From Sedimentisphaerales bacterium (GTDB taxonomy: Bacteria > Planctomycetota > Phycisphaerae > Sedimentisphaerales > Anaerobacaceae), in the NCBI GenBank assembly GCA_016927855.1, contig JAFGLV010000128.1, positions 1 through 40,358 on the forward strand: a DNA stretch of 40,358 nt, in the 5' to 3' direction. The position numbers and the translations under genes are program-made. The notes under the pieces were generated by a model. The model did not search any database and was not told the origin of the DNA. It saw nothing but the letters and a program-made list of their open reading frames with translations. Below, one piece after another: positions 25,467 to 33,745 of the stretch (its first letter is position 1; each line of letters starts with the position of its first letter).

Positions 25467-26537
25467 ATGGGCTCAATCGTTCAAGCTTTGAAGTGGATCG
25501 GCGGCACCGACGGCGTGCTGGAGCTCATCGACCAGCGGCGTTTGCCGCGCGAGTCGGTCACGCTCCTGGTACGCGACGTTGAGCAGCTTCACGAAGCGAT
25601 CTGCACGCTGGCGGTCCGCGGCGCACCGGCGATCGGCGTAGCCGCCGCCTTCGGTCCCGTCCTGGCCTTGCAGAAGCTCGCCGACGGCGCGACGACGCTT
25701 GACGGCGTGCGCCAAGCCCACAGTGCCTGCGCCTTCCTGGCGACGTCGCGCCCGACCGCGGTGAATCTCTTCTGGGCCCTCGACCGCATGCGGCGCAAGG
25801 CAGAGAAGGTGGGTTCCCATCCGCAGACGACGCTCGGCGGCCTGCACGAGGCCATCCTGGCGGAGGCCAAGGCGATTTACCGAGAGGACGTGGAGATGTG
25901 CCGCCAGATCGGACGGCACGGCGAGAAGTTCATCCACGAAGGTGCCGGCGTGCTGACCCACTGCAACGCCGGAGCCCTGGCGACCGCGGGGCAGGGAACC
26001 GCTCTCTCGGTGCTGTTCGAAGCTCAAAAGAAGGGCCGGCACTTCAAGGTTTATGCCGACGAGACGAGACCCCTGTTACAGGGAGCCCGCCTGACCGCCT
26101 GGGAGCTCCGCCAGGCCGAGATCGATGTCACCGTCATCTGCGATAACATGGCCGGCTGGCTGATGCGCGAGGGACGAATCGATGCAGTCATCACCGGCGC
26201 CGACCGCATCGCGGCCAACGGTGATGCGGCCAATAAAATCGGCACGTACAGCCTCAGCATCCTGGCCAGGCATCACGCCATCCCCTTCTACATCGCGGCC
26301 CCCTCCAGTACCTTCGATCTGAATATCGCCAACGGAGCGGAGATTCCCCTTGAACAGAGAAATGGCGAGGAAGTGACCCGCTTGGGCAGCGTGGAAACCG
26401 CCCCGGCCGGCGTCGGCGTCTACAATCCCGCCTTCGACGTCACGCCGGCAGAGAACATCACCGCCATCATCACGGAAAGAGGGGTGATTGAGAAGCCCGA
26501 CAATAGCCGCATCAGCCATCTCCTGAGAGAATCCTGA
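25467..26537 (+). CDS. mtnA: S-methyl-5-thioribose-1-phosphate isomerase (MtnA-like)
   Basis: 356 residues, normal MtnA length. It converts methylthioribose 1-phosphate to methylthioribulose 1-phosphate in methionine salvage; some MtnA enzymes also act on 5-deoxyribose 1-phosphate. The conserved parts are RGAPAIG (51-57), C166 in THCNAG, YADETRPLLQGARLTAWEL and D246 in GADRIAANGDAANKIGTY. Both catalytic residues are present. It is the last gene of the redox/aldolase operon, which has no other methionine-salvage gene, so a different aldose 1-phosphate may be its substrate. The Shine-Dalgarno is weak; a palindromic repeat fills the gap upstream. Confidence 0.93.
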   Translation: MGSIVQALKWIGGTDGVLELIDQRRLPRESVTLLVRDVEQLHEAICTLAVRGAPAIGVAAAFGPVLALQKLADGATTLDGVRQAHSACAFLATSRPTAVNLFWALDRMRRKAEKVGSHPQTTLGGLHEAILAEAKAIYREDVEMCRQIGRHGEKFIHEGAGVLTHCNAGALATAGQGTALSVLFEAQKKGRHFKVYADETRPLLQGARLTAWELRQAEIDVTVICDNMAGWLMREGRIDAVITGADRIAANGDAANKIGTYSLSILARHHAIPFYIAAPSSTFDLNIANGAEIPLEQRNGEEVTRLGSVETAPAGVGVYNPAFDVTPAENITAIITERGVIEKPDNSRISHLLRES

Positions 26538-26564
26538 TGCGACCCCGACGGCGGAATTCACCGG

Positions 26565-26834
26565 CTAGGCGACCGCCACGACTTCTTTGACCTGGGGCAC
26601 CTTCTCCTTGAGGATGCGCTCGATTCCCATCTTCATCGTCATGGTCGCGCCGGGACAGCCTCGGCAGGCTCCCTGCAAGCGCACCTTCACCGTATTGTCG
26701 TCTTCGACTGAAATCAACTCGACATCGCCGCCGTGGCCCTGGAGGGCCGGGCGGAGCGATTCGATCACGTCGCTGACCTGCTGCTCCAAGCCCTTCTCAT
26801 CACCGCTTCCGCTGCAACCACATCCTTCACACAT
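26565..26834 (-). CDS. NifU C-terminal-domain Fe-S scaffold protein
   Basis: 89 residues from ATG 26834 (GGAG seven bases upstream). The NifU-like domain reads VIESLRPALQGHGGDVELIS...VKVRLQGACRGCPGATMTMK with the CxxC cluster-binding pair. Such proteins assemble or carry Fe-S clusters to target enzymes. The N-terminus MCEGCGCSGSGDE adds three cysteines in eight residues, an unusual extra metal-binding patch. It faces mtnA tail to tail, 27 bases apart. The neighbouring fusion oxidoreductase needs several clusters, but the link is only by proximity. Confidence 0.92.
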   Translation of the reverse strand: MCEGCGCSGSGDEKGLEQQVSDVIESLRPALQGHGGDVELISVEDDNTVKVRLQGACRGCPGATMTMKMGIERILKEKVPQVKEVVAVA

Positions 26835-26862
26835 AAGCAATCTCCACAATGGGTTTTGCCTT

Positions 26863-26868
26863 ATTATA
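26863..26868 (-). promoter_or_regulatory. -10 box of the NifU-like gene
   Basis: TATAAT on the minus strand (ATTATA on plus), about 29 bases before the start codon. No convincing -35 is seen at 17 bases. Confidence 0.4.
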
Positions 26869-27156
26869 GGCACACTCGGTCGGTCATCCAGCCTTTTTCA
26901 TCTCTACCGCCTCTGACCCCAGGTCGTTCGTCGAATTCCAGGGCCCTTCCCGCCACGCCATCGCCAAGCCATCACCCGACGGAAGCAGGGTATTATGGGA
27001 CAGAGCCCCGCGTCGCGCAAGGGCGGCGCACCAGGCTCGACTCCCGCAGGCAGAAACGACCTGGAATTGCCTGGAAACGCTCAACTCGTGGCCGCGTTTT
27101 TTCGATATTAGCTGTTGCCGGATGGATGTTTGACAGGGCCAGATGGGGATGGCAAC
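26869..27156. other. Intergenic region before the TIM-barrel gene
   Basis: No gene seen; open frames on both strands here have no protein-like composition. A TTGACA at 27130 is too close to the next start codon to be its -35. The promoter of the TIM-barrel gene was not identified. Confidence 0.4.
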
Positions 27157-27957
27157 ATGCGAATCCGATACGTGATTTCCACGATGGTTTTCTGGTGGCG
27201 CGAGCACCCGCTGTCGTTCGAACAAGAGTGCCAATATCTGAAATCGCTCGGCTTCGGCATCGAGCTCTGGCCAACGCTGCGGGGCCAGAACGAGTGCCGC
27301 TACGAGCGGCGCAACTGGCCGCGACTCCAGGCCGCCACCGAAGGGATGCTGGTCTCCATGCGTTCCCGCACCGACAAGCCGACGCTCGCGCAATGGGCCG
27401 AGCAGATCGAATGCGCCAGGATGCTCGACGCCCGCATCGTCACCGAGCTGGAAAGCCTCGATATCCTGCACGGGCCGGAACTCAACGGAACCGACTTCGC
27501 CGCCGAGGTCATCAAGATGGCCGACGCCCAGGGCGTGACGCTATGCCTCGAAAACGGCTCCTTGCCTACGTTGGTCAACGTCGGCAAGCGTTTCGAATCG
27601 ATTCGCTATTGCCTTGACACGGGACACGCGAACATCGACCCGGATCACTCGTTTAGGCAGTACGTGGACGCGCTGGCGCCGCGCGTCGCCCATCTGCACT
27701 TGACCGACAACTACGGCCAGACCGACGACCACGAACCGCCGGGCCTGCACGGCGGCATCCCGCGCCGGGATTGGAACTATCTGCTCGAAGTCCTGGATAA
27801 GAACGACAACGACATCGTCGGATCGTTCGAGATGTGTCCGTGTACGCCGAGCGTCATGATCCGCCAGGCCAGCGAATACGTTTTCGACGTGCTCAAGTGG
27901 CCCAGCCGGCCGCAGAAAGAGCCCGACCACGCCGGCAGCACCTACAATCCGCTGTAA
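27157..27957 (+). CDS. Xylose-isomerase-like TIM-barrel protein (sugar phosphate isomerase/epimerase type)
   Basis: 266 residues from ATG 27157 (GGGGA seven bases upstream). An AP_endonuc_2/xylose-isomerase-like barrel: E132 (LENGS), D154 and H157 (CLDTGHANID), H181 and D184 (LHLTDNYGQ), H198 (GLHGGIP) and E225 (SFEMCP) line up as the metal site. Family members include hydroxypyruvate isomerase, IolE and sugar 3-epimerases; I cannot choose among them. There is no signal peptide, so it is cytoplasmic. It lies alone between the NifU-like gene and a CsgG-like gene, close to the operon that processes sugar acids, which it might serve. Confidence 0.85.
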   Translation: MRIRYVISTMVFWWREHPLSFEQECQYLKSLGFGIELWPTLRGQNECRYERRNWPRLQAATEGMLVSMRSRTDKPTLAQWAEQIECARMLDARIVTELESLDILHGPELNGTDFAAEVIKMADAQGVTLCLENGSLPTLVNVGKRFESIRYCLDTGHANIDPDHSFRQYVDALAPRVAHLHLTDNYGQTDDHEPPGLHGGIPRRDWNYLLEVLDKNDNDIVGSFEMCPCTPSVMIRQASEYVFDVLKWPSRPQKEPDHAGSTYNPL

Positions 27958-28031
27958 AGCACGCCCTCGGCGCCTGAAAGCGACCGCATTCAGCCCGGCC
28001 GACGACGGAGCCCAATTTGACGCGAAAAGAG

Positions 28032-28058
28032 TTGACAACTCCGCCCGGACCCTATACG
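28032..28058 (+). promoter_or_regulatory. Sigma70-type promoter of the CsgG-like gene
   Basis: Perfect -35 TTGACA (28032-28037), 15-base spacer, TATACG (28053-28058). Start of transcription about 28065, leaving about 50 bases of leader with a perfect AGGAGG. Confidence 0.5.
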
Positions 28059-28115
28059 TATGGACATGCGTGAGTTCTATCCCGATACGGATTGAGTGCA
28101 CAGGAGGTACAACGA

Positions 28116-28787
28116 ATGAGAAGTATCTGCATGACTTTGTTGCTAAGCGCCCTGCTGGTGGCCGGCTGCGCCTCAAGCAAGGGGGAAAGCTATGCGGCGC
28201 CGGGTTACGATTTCTCGGGGTTGGACCGAGTGGCCATTGCCAGCGTGACCGGTCAGGTCTATGGCGAAGCCGCCAAGAGCACCGTAGCGGAATTCTTCAC
28301 GATGGAATTGTTCCAGAAGGGCTATAGAGTCATGGCGCGCTCGGAGATGAAGCAGATCCTGGAGGAGCAGGAGTTCCAGGCGTCTGCCATCACGACCAAC
28401 GAGGACGCGGCGCGGGCAGGACGGGTACTGAACGTGCCAGCGGTCTTGCTCGTCAGCATACCCAAGTACGGCAGTGAGAAAATGGAAATGAGTGCCAAGC
28501 TGGTGGACGTGGAAACCGGTGAGATTCTCTGGCTGGGCAGCGGCTCGGGCAGCACCGGCAGAGGCCTAGCGACCGCCGTCGGTGCTGGAATCGGCGCTGT
28601 GGCCGGTGCCGTCATAGCGGGTGGAGATTCGAGCGACAGGACGGTCGGCGCCGTGCTCGGCGGGCTGGGCGGCGGCGTGGCCGGCTATGCTCTCTCGCCG
28701 GAACAGCGCGACCAGGTCCAGAAGGTGGTCAAGAAGATCTGTGAGACGCTGCCGCCTCGATACCCTCAGGCAATCCAAAGACGGTAA
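28116..28787 (+). CDS. CsgG-like lipoprotein with glycine-zipper C-terminus
   Basis: 223 residues; AGGAGG lies eight bases before ATG 28116. The signal peptide with lipobox LVAGC makes it a lipoprotein. Residues 45-145 follow the CsgG/DUF799 pattern (RVAIASVTGQVYGEAAKSTV, FTMELFQKGYRVMARSEMKQ, ILEEQ, LVDVETGEILWLGSG). Then comes a glycine zipper (GAGIGAVAGAVIAGGDSSDR ... GAVLGGLGGGVAGYALS) of the kind found in outer-membrane lipoproteins. It is probably an envelope lipoprotein; a pore function as in curli secretion is not implied by the zipper alone. It has its own promoter and a strong terminator. Confidence 0.85.
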   Translation: MRSICMTLLLSALLVAGCASSKGESYAAPGYDFSGLDRVAIASVTGQVYGEAAKSTVAEFFTMELFQKGYRVMARSEMKQILEEQEFQASAITTNEDAARAGRVLNVPAVLLVSIPKYGSEKMEMSAKLVDVETGEILWLGSGSGSTGRGLATAVGAGIGAVAGAVIAGGDSSDRTVGAVLGGLGGGVAGYALSPEQRDQVQKVVKKICETLPPRYPQAIQRR

Positions 28788-28823
28788 ACGCACCGGCAGC
28801 GCCGGTCTGAAACAGGTGTTTCC

Positions 28824-28863
28824 ACAAGGCTGAGAGCCTCAAGGTTTTCAGCCTTGTTCTTTT
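28824..28863 (+). terminator. Rho-independent terminator of the CsgG-like gene
   Basis: ACAAGGCTGA (28824-28833) and TCAGCCTTGT (28848-28857) form a perfect 10-base stem, followed by TCTTTT. On the other strand no T-run follows. Confidence 0.85.
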
Positions 28864-28876
28864 GCGCACTCTGGCG

Positions 28877-29266
28877 TTAGACGAAGAGCGGTTCGAGCTG
28901 CTCGGTGGGGTCCGCCTGGCTGACGGTCTGCTCGCCGGGGCGAAATGGCAGCGGCTCGGCGAAGCAGATCGCGACGCGTCTGAGCATGTTGTTGACGATG
29001 TCGACGCGATGGACGTTGCCGGAACGAACGACGTCGACCATGTCGAATGAGCCGTCCTCCCCGTGGCGGGGAATGCTGAAGCGAGCCATCATGTGCTGGC
29101 CGGGATAGGGACAGCAATCGCTCGTGTAGCAGGTGAAGGCGGCTCCCTCGCTGGAGACGTCGGCCATCTGCCCCTGCTGGATCTCCCCATCGTTGTCCTC
29201 AGCGAACCAGACGGGCCAGTGGTACCGCAGCCGTTCCTCTCTTCTTCTCTCATTCGTGGCGTTCAT
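28877..29266 (-). CDS. PilZ-domain protein (c-di-GMP binding)
   Basis: 129 residues from ATG 29266, with GAGG nine bases upstream; ATG 29275 sits directly on the GAGG and is less likely. The PilZ motifs are intact: RRREER near residues 7-12 (RxxxR) and DVSSEG (DxSxxG) about 30 residues on, so it should bind cyclic di-GMP. The rest of the beta barrel follows (MMARFSIPRHG, VVRSGNVHRVDIV, RVAICFAEPLPF). No other domain is present, so it likely works as a small adaptor. It stands tail to tail with the CsgG-like gene. Confidence 0.9.
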   Translation of the reverse strand: MNATNERRREERLRYHWPVWFAEDNDGEIQQGQMADVSSEGAAFTCYTSDCCPYPGQHMMARFSIPRHGEDGSFDMVDVVRSGNVHRVDIVNNMLRRVAICFAEPLPFRPGEQTVSQADPTEQLEPLFV

Positions 29267-29476
29267 CTGCTGCATCCTCGACAATAGGGTGATGATATAT
29301 ACGTTGCCAGAGGACGCATCGGCTGGTGCGAAGATCGACTTAACGTACGACCACCGAGAAAACGTTGCCGGACTTGGCTGCTACAGGCGATACAGCCGTT
29401 CTAAGCGGAGAAACGCGGATGGAGTGGGACTATCTGTGCTGTGAAGGTCGAGTGCCGCCGGCTCAACTTCCGATAA

Positions 29477-30850
29477 CTACGCCGGGACGCGGCGGGCAAG
29501 CTCTGCAAATTGGGCGCCCCGCTGCTGGTAGTTCTCGAACATGTCGTAGCTGGCACAGGCGGGACTCAGCAGCACCACATCGCCGGGCGCAGCCAGTTGG
29601 CGTGCCAACTCGACCGCCTCAGGCAGAGACGCCGCGAATTGAATCGGCGTGGTCTGGTCCGTCGTTGACGCCCTATGAATTGCCTCGGCGATCTTCCCAG
29701 TAGTCTGGCCGATCAGGATGGCGGCCTTGGCCTTCTCGACGATCTTGGCGCCCAGTTCGTCGAACGGCAGGTGCTTGTCGTATCCACCGGCGATGAGGAC
29801 CTCGGGGCAGTCAAAAGCTTCCAGAGCAACGATCGCGCTGGGCGGCGTCGTCGCCTTCGAGTCGTTGTACCAGCGCACGCCTCGCGCTTCCGCAACCAGT
29901 TCGAGCCGGTGCGGCAGGGCTTTGAAGCCAGGCAGGCACGCTCGCACGGCGTCTTTGCCGACGCCGAGACTGGCAGCAATCGCCATCGCACCGGCCAAGT
30001 TCGACAGATACGCCCTTCCGGGCAGGCGGTAGGCCCGACGGATTTGGGCATCCACGTCGTCGGCGCGGAACGGCACGCACCGTCGTCCGGGCTGCTCGCG
30101 GTACCTGGTGAACCATTGGGAAGCGACCTCGTCTTCGGCATTGAAGAGCGATACCGCCGGCGCGTCATCGTCGTGCCTCTGATACCTGAAGATGCCCTCC
30201 TTCGCAGCACAGTAGGCGTCAAAGGTCCCATAGCGGTCCAGGTGGTTGGGCGTGAGGTTCGTCAGCAACGAGATACGCGGAGCCCTCTGCACCTGCGCCA
30301 ACTGCTCGATCTGAAAGCTCGACAGTTCCAGAACTGCAACATCGTCGGACGCGATGCGATCGAGAATGGTCAAGAGAGGCTGCTGGCCGATGTTGCCGCT
30401 GAGCCAGACCTTCCGGAAGGGCCTGGGGCTGGGAGCGTTTGCGAGCAGATAGGCGGTCAGCGCCGTCGTGGTGCTCTTGCCGTTGGCGCCGGTAATCCCG
30501 ACGATGCGGGCCGGGCACAACTGGAAGAAGATGCCTACCTGAGACGTGACCACCCTGCCGTGGCGGCGCGCGATGTCGAGGTACGGATTGTCCGGCGCGA
30601 CCGCGGGGTTGGCGACCACGACGTCCGCTCTCTTGAAATCGGCAGGATCGTGCGAGCCGAGATGGAACTCGACGTTCGGCAATTCGCGCAGTTGCTCGAC
30701 CGAGTCGCGCAGTCTATCTCCGCCAGCTATGTCGGTAACGACAACGCGCGTCGCCACCTTCGCGGCGAACTGGGCCGCATCCACCCCACCACCGAACCGA
30801 CCCAACCCCATGACCAGGATTTCCTTGCCCACGAAGGCTGAAAGGTCCAC
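29477..30850 (-). CDS. murD: UDP-N-acetylmuramoylalanine--D-glutamate ligase
   Basis: 457 residues from GTG 30850, supported by GGAG six bases upstream; the frame opens much further upstream but there it overlaps ubiE. It adds D-glutamate to UDP-MurNAc-L-Ala in peptidoglycan synthesis in the cytoplasm. The N-terminal Rossmann domain begins KEILVMGLGRFGGG; the ATP motif GITGANGKSTTT is at 118-129; NHLDRYGTFDAYCAAK and YNDSKATTPPSAIVALEAF mark the central and C-terminal domains. A complete MurD agrees with peptidoglycan being present in planctomycetes. It is the last gene of a pyrF-ubiE-murD operon. Confidence 0.95.
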   Translation of the reverse strand: MDLSAFVGKEILVMGLGRFGGGVDAAQFAAKVATRVVVTDIAGGDRLRDSVEQLRELPNVEFHLGSHDPADFKRADVVVANPAVAPDNPYLDIARRHGRVVTSQVGIFFQLCPARIVGITGANGKSTTTALTAYLLANAPSPRPFRKVWLSGNIGQQPLLTILDRIASDDVAVLELSSFQIEQLAQVQRAPRISLLTNLTPNHLDRYGTFDAYCAAKEGIFRYQRHDDDAPAVSLFNAEDEVASQWFTRYREQPGRRCVPFRADDVDAQIRRAYRLPGRAYLSNLAGAMAIAASLGVGKDAVRACLPGFKALPHRLELVAEARGVRWYNDSKATTPPSAIVALEAFDCPEVLIAGGYDKHLPFDELGAKIVEKAKAAILIGQTTGKIAEAIHRASTTDQTTPIQFAASLPEAVELARQLAAPGDVVLLSPACASYDMFENYQQRGAQFAELARRVPA

Positions 30851-30861
30851 GTATCGCTCCG

Positions 30862-31599
30862 TCAACGCTTCGAGCCGCTGTAGATCGACGCCACGCCCCA
30901 GGTCAGCGGCACCACCTGGACGTGCGCGAAACCGGCCTGTTCCATCAGGTGGCAGAACGCCGCAGGCTGGTGGAACGCTTCGATCGACCGATTCAGGTAA
31001 CGATAGGCTTCCCGGTTGCCCGAAATCAACCCGCCGGCCAGGGGAACCACGAACCGCAGGTAGGCGAGATAGCCCGCGCACACGAGCCGGTTGCCCGGCA
31101 GCGAGAATTCCAGGACAACCGCCGTGCCGCCAGGCTTGAGCAAGCGGCACATCTCCTCGAGAGTCTGCGCCGCGTCCGGCGTATTACGGATGCCGAAGGC
31201 CATGGTCGCCGCGTCGAAGCTGGCCGCCGGCAGCGATGTCTCGGTCGCGTCGTCGCGCACGAAGCACACGCGCTGTGCCAGACCGTTCCTGCCTGCTTTG
31301 CGCCGCGCGAGACTCAGCATTTCTTCGGAGATATCCAACGCCGTGACCTCAGCGACGTCCTCGCGCCGGCGCAGCAGCGCCAGCGCCATGTCACCTGTCC
31401 CCGTCGCCAGATCGACAACCTTTAGAGGACCGCGTCCGCCCAGCAGGTCCGCTGCCTGCCTGCGCCATCTGAAATCGCAGCCCAGCGACAGCAGGTGGTT
31501 CAGGAAATCGTATGTACGTGCAATCGGACCGAACGACGGACTCAAAGATGACGTCTTGCAGCGGAGAGCATCATAGGCGCTGGGAGGTCCTTTTGGCAT
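30862..31599 (-). CDS. menG: UbiE/MenG-type quinone C-methyltransferase
   Basis: 245 residues. SAM-dependent methyltransferase with motif I VVDLATGTGD (61-70), the family segment ARTYDFLNHLLSLGCDFRWR near the N-terminus, FGIRNTPD and the closing GVASIYSGSK. It methylates the quinone ring in the last step of menaquinone (or ubiquinone) synthesis; menaquinone is the more likely quinone in this group (inference). The Shine-Dalgarno before ATG 31599 is weak. It lies 39 bases behind pyrF and 11 bases ahead of murD. Confidence 0.9.
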   Translation of the reverse strand: MPKGPPSAYDALRCKTSSLSPSFGPIARTYDFLNHLLSLGCDFRWRRQAADLLGGRGPLKVVDLATGTGDMALALLRRREDVAEVTALDISEEMLSLARRKAGRNGLAQRVCFVRDDATETSLPAASFDAATMAFGIRNTPDAAQTLEEMCRLLKPGGTAVVLEFSLPGNRLVCAGYLAYLRFVVPLAGGLISGNREAYRYLNRSIEAFHQPAAFCHLMEQAGFAHVQVVPLTWGVASIYSGSKR

Positions 31600-31638
31600 A
31601 CGGATCGCCGGCTCTCGACGCAGATCGGGACCGGAGCC

Positions 31639-32589
31639 TTAGAGCTTGGTCTGCATGGCGGTGGCCAGCTCGACCTTGGCGTCGATGACCGCCTGCTCGA
31701 TGCACTTCTTCCAGTCATCGCCGAACTGGTCGCGATATTGCGGCCGCTCGTACGCGTAGATCACCGAACGCGAGGCGTTGATCAGAGCGCCGGTCCCGTC
31801 AGCCTTGCAGAAGCGCACGCAGTCGGCTGCGGTGGCGCCCTGCGAGCCATAGCCCGGCACGAGGAACCAGATCTTGTCATACTTCGTGCGCAGCGCCGCA
31901 GTCACGTCCGGCGCGGTGCCGCCGACGACCATGCCGACGTTGCTGTAGCCGCTGGTGCCGACGCGTCCGGGCTGAATCGCAACGCTGTTGACGATTTCCG
32001 CCATCCGCTCGTACAACGCCTGCCCCTCAGCATCCTTGACATCCTGCAGCGCCGCCGCCGACGGATTGCTGGTACGCACCAGCACGAACACACCCTTGCC
32101 CTGCGCGTCGGCCATCTTGGCGAAAGGCTCGATGCCATCGAGACCGGGATAGCCGTTGATCGTCACCGCGTCGGGCGCCAACGTATCTTCCAGACCCGCC
32201 AGCTCCGGATTCTGCAGATGCGCGCCGGCGTAGACCTCCGCGGTATGGCCGATATCGCCGCGCTTGACGTCGCCGATGATCTCCAAACCCAGATCGTTGG
32301 CCTCGGAAATCAGCGCGTAGTAGGTCTCCAGCCCTTCCCAGAGGTACTTCTCGAAGAAGGCGACGTTTATCTTGATCGCCGGGACCATGGGCGCGACGAT
32401 GCGCATCGTCTGGGTGCAAAAATCGAATATCGCGTCCACCGCCGCGGCCGCGTCGAACTCGTCGTTCATCTGGCGGTGGCTGGTGATGGCCGGCGGCAAG
32501 CGGTTGTACACAGGGTCCAGGCCCACGATCAACGACGTCTTCTTGGCCTGCACGGCCTCGCACAACCGATCCCCAAAATGACTCGCCAT
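31639..32589 (-). CDS. pyrF: Orotidine 5'-phosphate decarboxylase
   Basis: 316 residues from ATG 32589; AAGG lies 11 bases upstream. The last step of UMP synthesis. The catalytic segment DVKRGDIG is at 107-114 and the substrate lysine in AIKINVAFFE at 73; GLDPVYNRLP at the N-terminus. The length and the segment VTINGYPGLDGIEPF mark the longer type 2 OMP decarboxylase. First gene of the pyrF-menG-murD operon, under the minus-strand half of the divergent promoter at 32716-32764, with a leader of about 140 bases. Confidence 0.95.
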   Translation of the reverse strand: MASHFGDRLCEAVQAKKTSLIVGLDPVYNRLPPAITSHRQMNDEFDAAAAVDAIFDFCTQTMRIVAPMVPAIKINVAFFEKYLWEGLETYYALISEANDLGLEIIGDVKRGDIGHTAEVYAGAHLQNPELAGLEDTLAPDAVTINGYPGLDGIEPFAKMADAQGKGVFVLVRTSNPSAAALQDVKDAEGQALYERMAEIVNSVAIQPGRVGTSGYSNVGMVVGGTAPDVTAALRTKYDKIWFLVPGYGSQGATAADCVRFCKADGTGALINASRSVIYAYERPQYRDQFGDDWKKCIEQAVIDAKVELATAMQTKL

Positions 32590-32715
32590 AGCTCGAAAAA
32601 CCTTCCTTTCAATATCAACCGCTGCCAACTCCGCTGCAACTCTGCGCTGCATGGCGGCTGTGCCTTCAGGTCCTGTGGGGCACCCAACCTGCCCGAGTCC
32701 GGCAGCGAAATCTCC

Positions 32716-32764
32716 TTGTCTTCAACGCTCGGCCCACTATAATCACGCCGACGCCATCGGGCAA
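32716..32764. promoter_or_regulatory. Divergent promoter with overlapping -10 boxes (pyrF and the 32830 gene)
   Basis: Plus strand: TTGTCT (32716-32721), 16 bases, TATAAT (32738-32743). Minus strand: TTGCCC (32764-32759), 17 bases, TATAGT (32741-32736). The two -10 boxes share four bases, so the two polymerases cannot bind at once. Confidence 0.6.
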
Positions 32765-32829
32765 GACAGAATTCGGCTCGGCAGGCTATTTGGAGGAAAC
32801 TATTTCCTCGTCCGGAGAGCGGCGTTTTG

Positions 32830-33633
32830 ATGCGCGGGACAGGAGCAGGACTCGCGGCCCGGTGGGACCGGCGCACCAGACCGCCGGCCAGGGCGGCGCA
32901 ATATTCGAGGCATACGTTGGAACAGGCGAAAGACAAGCCGAAGAAGAAGAGATCGCGACGCCGCAAGCTGCTCTATTGGCTGCTGATCGATTTGATCGTC
33001 GCCGGAACCGTGATCGGCCTGCTCTTGCACAAGCCGCGGCGTTACCACCCGGTGAACCCTCCCGCCGACGCAAACGGCCAAGCTGTGCATCCGTATCTGC
33101 ACCGTGACCTGGCGTCGCAGTTCTACAACAACGCCCAGAATCAACGACCGTTCACGATGATCGTGCTCGACAAGCTTCTCAACGAAGCCATCGCGGTGGC
33201 CCAGTGGCCGCACGAAACCGAGGGTGTCACATTCTCCAAGCCGGAAGTGCTCTTTGTCCCCGGTCGCATGGTCCTGATGGGAACCGCCGACGTCCAGGGC
33301 GCCGACCTCGTCATCACGATAGAGCTGGCGCCGCGGTTCGACGAGGAGGGCCTGTTCAACATCGACGTCGAGAAGGTCGTCATCGGCGCCATGAACATCA
33401 CGCCGCTGGCCAAGATGGTGGGTCGTAAGATGTATCTCCAGCGTCTCGAAGAGCTGCCTTCCGGTCCGGAAGATCTGCGGATGAAGATTGCTGGCTCTTT
33501 GCTCAATCAGAAACCGTTCGACCCGGTCTTTGAGGTGGAAGACAAATGGGTCCGCCTCAAGGAGGTGGAAATCACCGAGGGCCAGCTCAGCGGCCGCTTC
33601 GTCCCTGCCCGCAAACCCTCCTCATCCGAATGA
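32830..33633 (+). CDS. Unknown protein with one N-terminal membrane anchor
   Basis: 267 residues from ATG 32830; a TTG at 32917 with GAGG six bases upstream is a strong alternative start (238 residues) and would remove an arginine-rich, non-protein-like beginning. A very basic stretch (KDKPKKKRSRRRK) precedes one membrane segment (LLYWLLIDLIVAGTVIGLLL), so the N-terminus is inside and about 190 residues face the periplasm. The outside part (FTMIVLDKLLNEAIAVAQWP, VLFVPGRMVLMGTADVQGAD, VEKVVIGAMNITPLAKMVG) looks like a compact alpha/beta lipid- or ligand-binding fold; I do not recognise the family. It is a single gene with its own promoter. Confidence 0.8.
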   Translation: MRGTGAGLAARWDRRTRPPARAAQYSRHTLEQAKDKPKKKRSRRRKLLYWLLIDLIVAGTVIGLLLHKPRRYHPVNPPADANGQAVHPYLHRDLASQFYNNAQNQRPFTMIVLDKLLNEAIAVAQWPHETEGVTFSKPEVLFVPGRMVLMGTADVQGADLVITIELAPRFDEEGLFNIDVEKVVIGAMNITPLAKMVGRKMYLQRLEELPSGPEDLRMKIAGSLLNQKPFDPVFEVEDKWVRLKEVEITEGQLSGRFVPARKPSSSE

Positions 33634-33680
33634 GTCTGCCCGATAGGAGAGGGCACCTCTGGCCGCTGCCTCCAAATCAA

Positions 33681-33721
33681 ACGGTCCGAGCCACGAGACT
33701 CCTTCCCGCGACCCGGACCGT
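33681..33721. other. Inverted repeat between convergent genes
   Basis: ACGGTCCG (33681-33688) and CGGACCGT (33714-33721), perfect over eight bases with a 25-base loop. No T-run on either side. It lies between the ends of two convergent genes and may act as a weak bidirectional transcription end. Confidence 0.4.
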
Positions 33722-33745
33722 CAAACGACACAACCTCGTTGCGGC

